8,539 nt of DNA from an uncultured Saprospiraceae bacterium (GTDB lineage Bacteria > Bacteroidota > Bacteroidia > Chitinophagales > Saprospiraceae), in contig CALBVQ010000202.1 in assembly GCA_937969485.1 (NCBI GenBank), positions 1-8,539 of the forward strand, written 5' to 3'. Below the pieces are notes generated by a model, which was not told the DNA's origin, did not search any database, and saw nothing but the letters and a program-made list of their open reading frames with translations. Positions 5,984 to 8,539 of this stretch are shown here, piece by piece. The translations under genes and the position numbers were made by a program. Within the stretch, counting starts at the first letter, position 1, and the number at the start of each line of letters is the position of its first letter.

Positions 5984-7023
5984 TGAAGAAGACAACATGT
6001 ATCATTCTCTCTTTCGCCTTTCTGCTAATCGCATGTATTGAACAGATTGAATTTCGACCAGACGAAGAGATCAAGATTGTGATAATTGACGGTTTACTTA
6101 CTGATCAGGACACACTTCAAAAAGTTAGTATCCAGTATTCAGCGACAATAGGTAGCGTTGCGTTTTCACCTTACTCGGATGCATTGGTTTACATAACGGA
6201 CAATGCAGGAAATAGAAATTTACTAGATGAAATAGAACCAGGAATATATGCCTTTGAAGGAAAGGCAGAGGTAGGAATAGAATACTTCCTTGAAGTGTAT
6301 CGTGGTAATGTGCTGATTGCAAGTAGTTCCATGGAAGCGACGCCGCCACCTTTTGCACTTGATTCGATAAGCTTTGAGGAGAAGCTATTGAGTTATACGA
6401 ATGTTGACGGAAATCCCAGAAACCTATGGTCAGTCGAATTTTACGGCCATGCCTCGACTGCAAAAGCAGATACTGACTTTTATTTACGGTTTGGTGATCT
6501 CGAAACTATTTTCATGCTTCCAGAAATCATTACCAAAACCTTCCCACCGCCAATCACATGCTATATCTACAATTACGAAAACAAGCCTATTATTGATCCC
6601 ATTAAAATAGAGAAAGGTGCGGAGAATGTGAACATAAAGACAAAGATCTTGAGTAAGCAAACAACATATGATTTTGCCTACCTCTACTCTACCAAAGCTA
6701 CACTATACTCCATGTCAAGAGAAAGCTATGAGTTTTGGAATCAAGTTAGTGTTCTTTTCAACCAAACCGGCAATATTACAGATCAATTACCCGCGCAATT
6801 CAATGGTAATATCACTGCAGAGGCAGATATACCAATAACTGGAAATTTTTCTGTGGTGAGCACGACAAGTGATTTTGTGATGGTTAGAAGAAGTGATCTA
6901 TTTCGACCACCCATTAAAGTCTGTGGTGAAAATGGAGGGCCCTACCCTAATCCAGTACCTGATGTGTGTAATATATGTCTGATTCACCCTAATTCGACAG
7001 CGCAGTTTCCTTCCTATTGGTAG
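5983..7023 (+). CDS. DUF4249 family lipoprotein, partner of the TonB receptor
   Basis: A 346-residue lipoprotein. Residues 1-17 form a type II signal peptide ending in the lipobox LIA-C, with C18 as the lipidated cysteine. DUF4249 traits are visible: VIIDGLLTDQ near 33-42, an Ig-like strand pattern through about 120, YLYSTKATLYSMSRESYEFW (233-252), then LPAQFNGNI (269-277), and a C-terminus with spaced cysteines (C314, C329, C332) ending in PSYW, much like the family's usual C-x-x-C...PxFW end. The family is almost always encoded beside a TonB-dependent receptor in Bacteroidota and is thought to be an accessory or ligand-binding lipoprotein at the outer membrane; biochemical function is unestablished. 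The start ATG shares its A with the receptor stop (TAATG), implying translational coupling. Length is near the family norm and the gene looks intact. Confidence 0.88.
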   Translation: MKKTTCIILSFAFLLIACIEQIEFRPDEEIKIVIIDGLLTDQDTLQKVSIQYSATIGSVAFSPYSDALVYITDNAGNRNLLDEIEPGIYAFEGKAEVGIEYFLEVYRGNVLIASSSMEATPPPFALDSISFEEKLLSYTNVDGNPRNLWSVEFYGHASTAKADTDFYLRFGDLETIFMLPEIITKTFPPPITCYIYNYENKPIIDPIKIEKGAENVNIKTKILSKQTTYDFAYLYSTKATLYSMSRESYEFWNQVSVLFNQTGNITDQLPAQFNGNITAEADIPITGNFSVVSTTSDFVMVRRSDLFRPPIKVCGENGGPYPNPVPDVCNICLIHPNSTAQFPSYW

Positions 7024-7036
7024 TAGATTTTATTGC

Positions 7037-7050
7037 TGGGGTTACCCCCA
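7037..7050. terminator. Short G/C hairpin between convergent stops, possible terminator
   Basis: TGGGG (7037-7041) pairs with CCCCA (7046-7050) around a 4-base loop; on the minus strand the loop reads GTAA, a GNRA tetraloop. It sits in the 18-base gap between the DUF4249 and thioredoxin-like stops and overlaps the latter's TAA (7042-7044). Neither side has a real T-run, so an intrinsic terminator is only a weak call, but no other candidate separates the two convergent genes. Confidence 0.35.
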
Positions 7051-7632
7051 AAGAAAATTAACGAGATCATCTTGCAAAGATTTTTGCTTATCCTTTGCGT
7101 ACCAGGTGTGCAAGGGTATATTGTAACTTTCCTTATTAGCAAGAAGTTCTTGTACAAGAAGTTGGGCTTCATGAGGTCTAGGACCATACGTTTTTACCAC
7201 ATTGTAATCCTCATCTAGTTCAATAAGAATAGGAATAGATCTACTACGACCATCGGTAAGATGTGCATCGATCAATTCTACATTAGCATCACGGTATGTA
7301 AATCTGAGATCAATTTTACCCTTGCTAGCTTCGGCAATTGTATTAATGATGGGATTAATTTGGGAAGCATCACCGCACCAGTGCTCGGTGATAAGCAACC
7401 ACTTCTTAGGATTCTCGATACTATCTATCGCTTCAATCAGCTCGTCATTTAATTTGAATTTCCGATCAAGTCTTGACTGACGAGACCAATTTTGGGGCAA
7501 GTACTGTGCAAAAGGGCTTTCATCACCTAGAGCAATCTCTTGTTCAAAATTAGCTTTGTAATCAGTGTAATTGATTGCCTCATCAAAATAAGCTTTATAA
7601 TCTAATGCGGTCATTGTATTTAGAATTGTCAT
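7042..7632 (-). CDS. Thioredoxin-fold family protein with WCGDA active-site variant
   Basis: A 196-residue protein, counted from ATG 7632. An upstream in-frame TTG at 7656 would add eight residues, and an internal ATG at 7614 would remove six. ATG 7632 is preferred because a possible promoter -7 box covers the TTG. No signal peptide: probably cytoplasmic. The thioredoxin-like core begins with KKWLLITEHWCGDASQ at about 76-91, in the place of the usual WCxxC motif. C86 is present but the second cysteine is Ala (A89). The cis-proline loop is SIP at 132-134 (P134), followed by a LIELDEDYNVVKTYG strand pair and GPRPHEAQ. It fits the Thioredoxin_9-like group, whose Bacteroidota members, as I recall, commonly read WCGDA. 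With one cysteine it cannot act as a dithiol oxidoreductase by itself; a monothiol or binding role is inference. Single gene, convergent with the receptor operon. Confidence 0.8.
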   Translation of the reverse strand: MTILNTMTALDYKAYFDEAINYTDYKANFEQEIALGDESPFAQYLPQNWSRQSRLDRKFKLNDELIEAIDSIENPKKWLLITEHWCGDASQINPIINTIAEASKGKIDLRFTYRDANVELIDAHLTDGRSRSIPILIELDEDYNVVKTYGPRPHEAQLLVQELLANKESYNIPLHTWYAKDKQKSLQDDLVNFLWG

Positions 7633-7653
7633 AGTATAAGAATTTTGTTGAGA

Positions 7654-7661
7654 CAAAGTTC
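7654..7661 (-). promoter_or_regulatory. Possible -7 promoter box of the thioredoxin-like gene
   Basis: On the minus strand GAACTTTG matches the Bacteroidota -7 consensus TAnnTTTG except for its first base. A CTTG lies 17 bases further upstream as a poor -33 candidate (normal spacing is about 19-20). Transcription would begin roughly 15-20 bases before ATG 7632, which supports that start over the TTG at 7656. The call is weak because one half-site is poor. Confidence 0.3.
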
Positions 7662-8135
7662 ATATATTATGAAGAAAGCAAGATTGACAAAACTTCCCAA
7701 AGAGTTGTGAAAATTGCCCGTAGAGTAGCGGCATGTATTTGTGCCAATGGAATTCATAAATGTCGCATAACTTCTTGTCTATTTTTAGATTTCGGAACAC
7801 GAAACACTTGCCGTGCCTACAGTTACATCGGGGTTTTATGTCTTAAATTCTAAGAAAAATACACTTTAATTTTTTGTGAAAACATCCTAAGATAGGAGAA
7901 AACGTTCAAAGTCCCAATCCGATCGAATGCGGTCTTCAATATGATAAACTGAATGGTATTACCATCATGGTGAGCATCAAAAAGAGCTGGACGTTCCCAT
8001 TATCCAAGCAATTTCAGTTGGTAATAGGTATCTTAATCCAGATTTCGAGTTAAACCTAGCTCTCTAACTACTCGGCTTGATCCTGTTTTTCTGTACATTT
8101 ACTCTTATTCATAATATTCCACTTTTATTAAGTTT
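7662..8135. other. Intergenic gap holding a dispersed repeat
   Basis: No credible gene is seen here. A GTG-started 48-codon, cysteine-rich frame exists at 7707-7853 but has no supporting features. TCCTA/TAGGA (7885-7897) is a small perfect hairpin with a 3-base loop and no T-run. The recognisable content is the repeat at 7961-8048. The rest is AT-rich sequence in which I see nothing. Confidence 0.6.
7961..8048 (+). repeat. Dispersed intergenic repeat, element B (inverted partner at 2906-2990)
   Basis: Beginning ACCATCATGG and containing GTTCCCATTATCCAAGCA (7993-8010), this copy matches the minus strand of 2906-2990 at about 55 of 71 bases, plus a degenerate TAATGCAT/TTCGG-like end (TAATCCAGATTTCGAGTT, 8034-8051). 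Two copies in opposite orientation, about 5 kb apart and both in intergenic gaps, are what a dispersed repeat family would give. Two short gaps are needed in the alignment. Confidence 0.75.
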
Positions 8136-8143
8136 TAGATTTG
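8136..8143 (+). promoter_or_regulatory. Candidate Bacteroidota -7 promoter box
   Basis: TAGATTTG is an exact match to TAnnTTTG. No TTTG is found at the expected distance upstream, where the sequence is only A/T-rich, so it is half supported. If real, transcription would start near 8150 and run into the short charged frame at 8209 and the membrane-protein gene at 8309. Confidence 0.4.
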
Positions 8144-8208
8144 TATTATAGGTCGGTAAGGTTATGATACATTTATGAATGGAAAAAAACCTTCCGAATA
8201 ACTAATTA

Positions 8209-8277
8209 ATGGCTGAGAAAAGGCAGAGAGAAGAATATGAATCAAGAAAAAGAATAGACTTCAAAAAAGAAGAATAA
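8209..8277 (+). CDS. Possible small charged leader peptide or small protein (22 codons)
   Basis: The frame begins MAEKRQREEYESRKRI and ends at TAA 8275-8277. Of 22 residues about 15 are charged, alternating Lys/Arg with Glu, compatible with one amphipathic helix. It ends 31 bases before the membrane-protein start and lies after the candidate -7 box at 8136-8143. A frame this short and A/G-rich can easily arise by chance, so I treat it as a candidate small gene or leader only. I recognise no family. Confidence 0.25.
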   Translation: MAEKRQREEYESRKRIDFKKEE

Positions 8278-8308
8278 CTCCACACTCGCATAAATCCCTC
8301 ACTTAGTA

Positions 8309-8539
8309 ATGATTGTGATCGTAAATATTATAAGATGGTTGTTTTGGATAGGTATCGCGATGTTCTTGATATGTAAAATCTATAGAATAGCGACGGATGA
8401 TAAATACGAAGCTTTTATTAAGAATAAATATGGTAGAGGAACAAACTTGATTATTGATAAGAAAGTTGAAAAGAGAGAAGAAAAAGAAAATAAAATATTC
8501 CTCTATTTAGTGTTTATAAGCATAATTATAGAGATTGTC
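8309..8539 (+). CDS. Small membrane protein, 3' end outside the window
   Basis: The frame starts at ATG 8309, is preceded by an in-frame TAA at 8291-8293, and stays open for all 77 codons to the window end, so the product is partial. Residues 2-23 are a strong hydrophobic segment with an aromatic stretch (RWLFWIGIAMFLI). Residues 24-60 are hydrophilic, with a Lys/Glu-rich run (about 51-60). A second hydrophobic segment begins at 63 (IFLYLVFISIIIEI) and runs off the edge. It therefore has at least two membrane helices joined by a charged loop of about 38 residues. I do not recognise the family. A stretch this long without a stop, with a clean helix-loop-helix hydropathy pattern, argues for a real gene, though the A/T-rich composition weakens that. 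Confidence 0.6.
   Translation, partial: MIVIVNIIRWLFWIGIAMFLICKIYRIATDDKYEAFIKNKYGRGTNLIIDKKVEKREEKENKIFLYLVFISIIIEIV

Noticed and set aside
7033..7218. Plus-strand frames over the thioredoxin-like gene (also 7261-7452)
   Set aside because: They are shadows of the minus-strand gene, which has a clear thioredoxin fold with active-site and cis-proline motifs.
7707..7853. GTG-started, cysteine-rich 48-codon frame
   Set aside because: The start is weak, there is no ordered metal-binding spacing of the cysteines, no neighbour context, and the length is near chance.

Overview
The window looks like a stretch of a Bacteroidota chromosome, probably Cytophagales or a relative. The DNA is AT-rich. It carries a secreted kelch-type protein with a C-terminal type IX secretion (T9SS) sorting domain, and a TonB-dependent receptor with an N-terminal STN domain and a carboxypeptidase-regulatory-like domain, followed by a DUF4249 lipoprotein. 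All are hallmarks of that phylum. The genus cannot be told from the sequence alone.

Layout. Bases 1-736 hold two near-identical tandem copies of a hairpin-rich, non-coding repeat of about 355-359 bp; the first is cut by the window edge. A gap without a recognisable gene follows to 1044. A stand-alone SWIM zinc-finger protein (1045-1338, +) converges on the kelch/T9SS protein (1554-2750, -), and a long terminator hairpin lies between them at about 1348-1408. The divergent gap 2751-3283 is packed with intergenic repeats, one of which is a diverged inverted copy of part of the 1-736 repeat. The TonB-dependent receptor (3284-5983, +) overlaps the DUF4249 lipoprotein (5983-7023, +) by one base, so the two form a translationally coupled outer-membrane uptake operon. 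A thioredoxin-fold protein (7042-7632, -) converges on that operon with only 18 bases between the two stops. The last gap (7633-8308) contains another copy of a repeat seen at 2906-2990, in the opposite orientation. A gene for a small two-helix membrane protein starts at 8309 and runs off the end; a 22-codon, highly charged reading frame lies just upstream of it.

How the parts relate. The only clear functional unit is the receptor plus lipoprotein pair. The receptor would move an unknown ligand across the outer membrane using TonB energy, with the surface or periplasmic lipoprotein as accessory. The STN domain suggests control by a FecR-type anti-sigma factor, but no sigma/anti-sigma gene lies in the window. 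The SWIM, kelch and thioredoxin-like genes look like independent single-gene units.

I see no convincing new defence, mobile or RNA-guided system. The most notable unexplained structure is the family of interrelated, hairpin-forming repeats found in three of the intergenic gaps.
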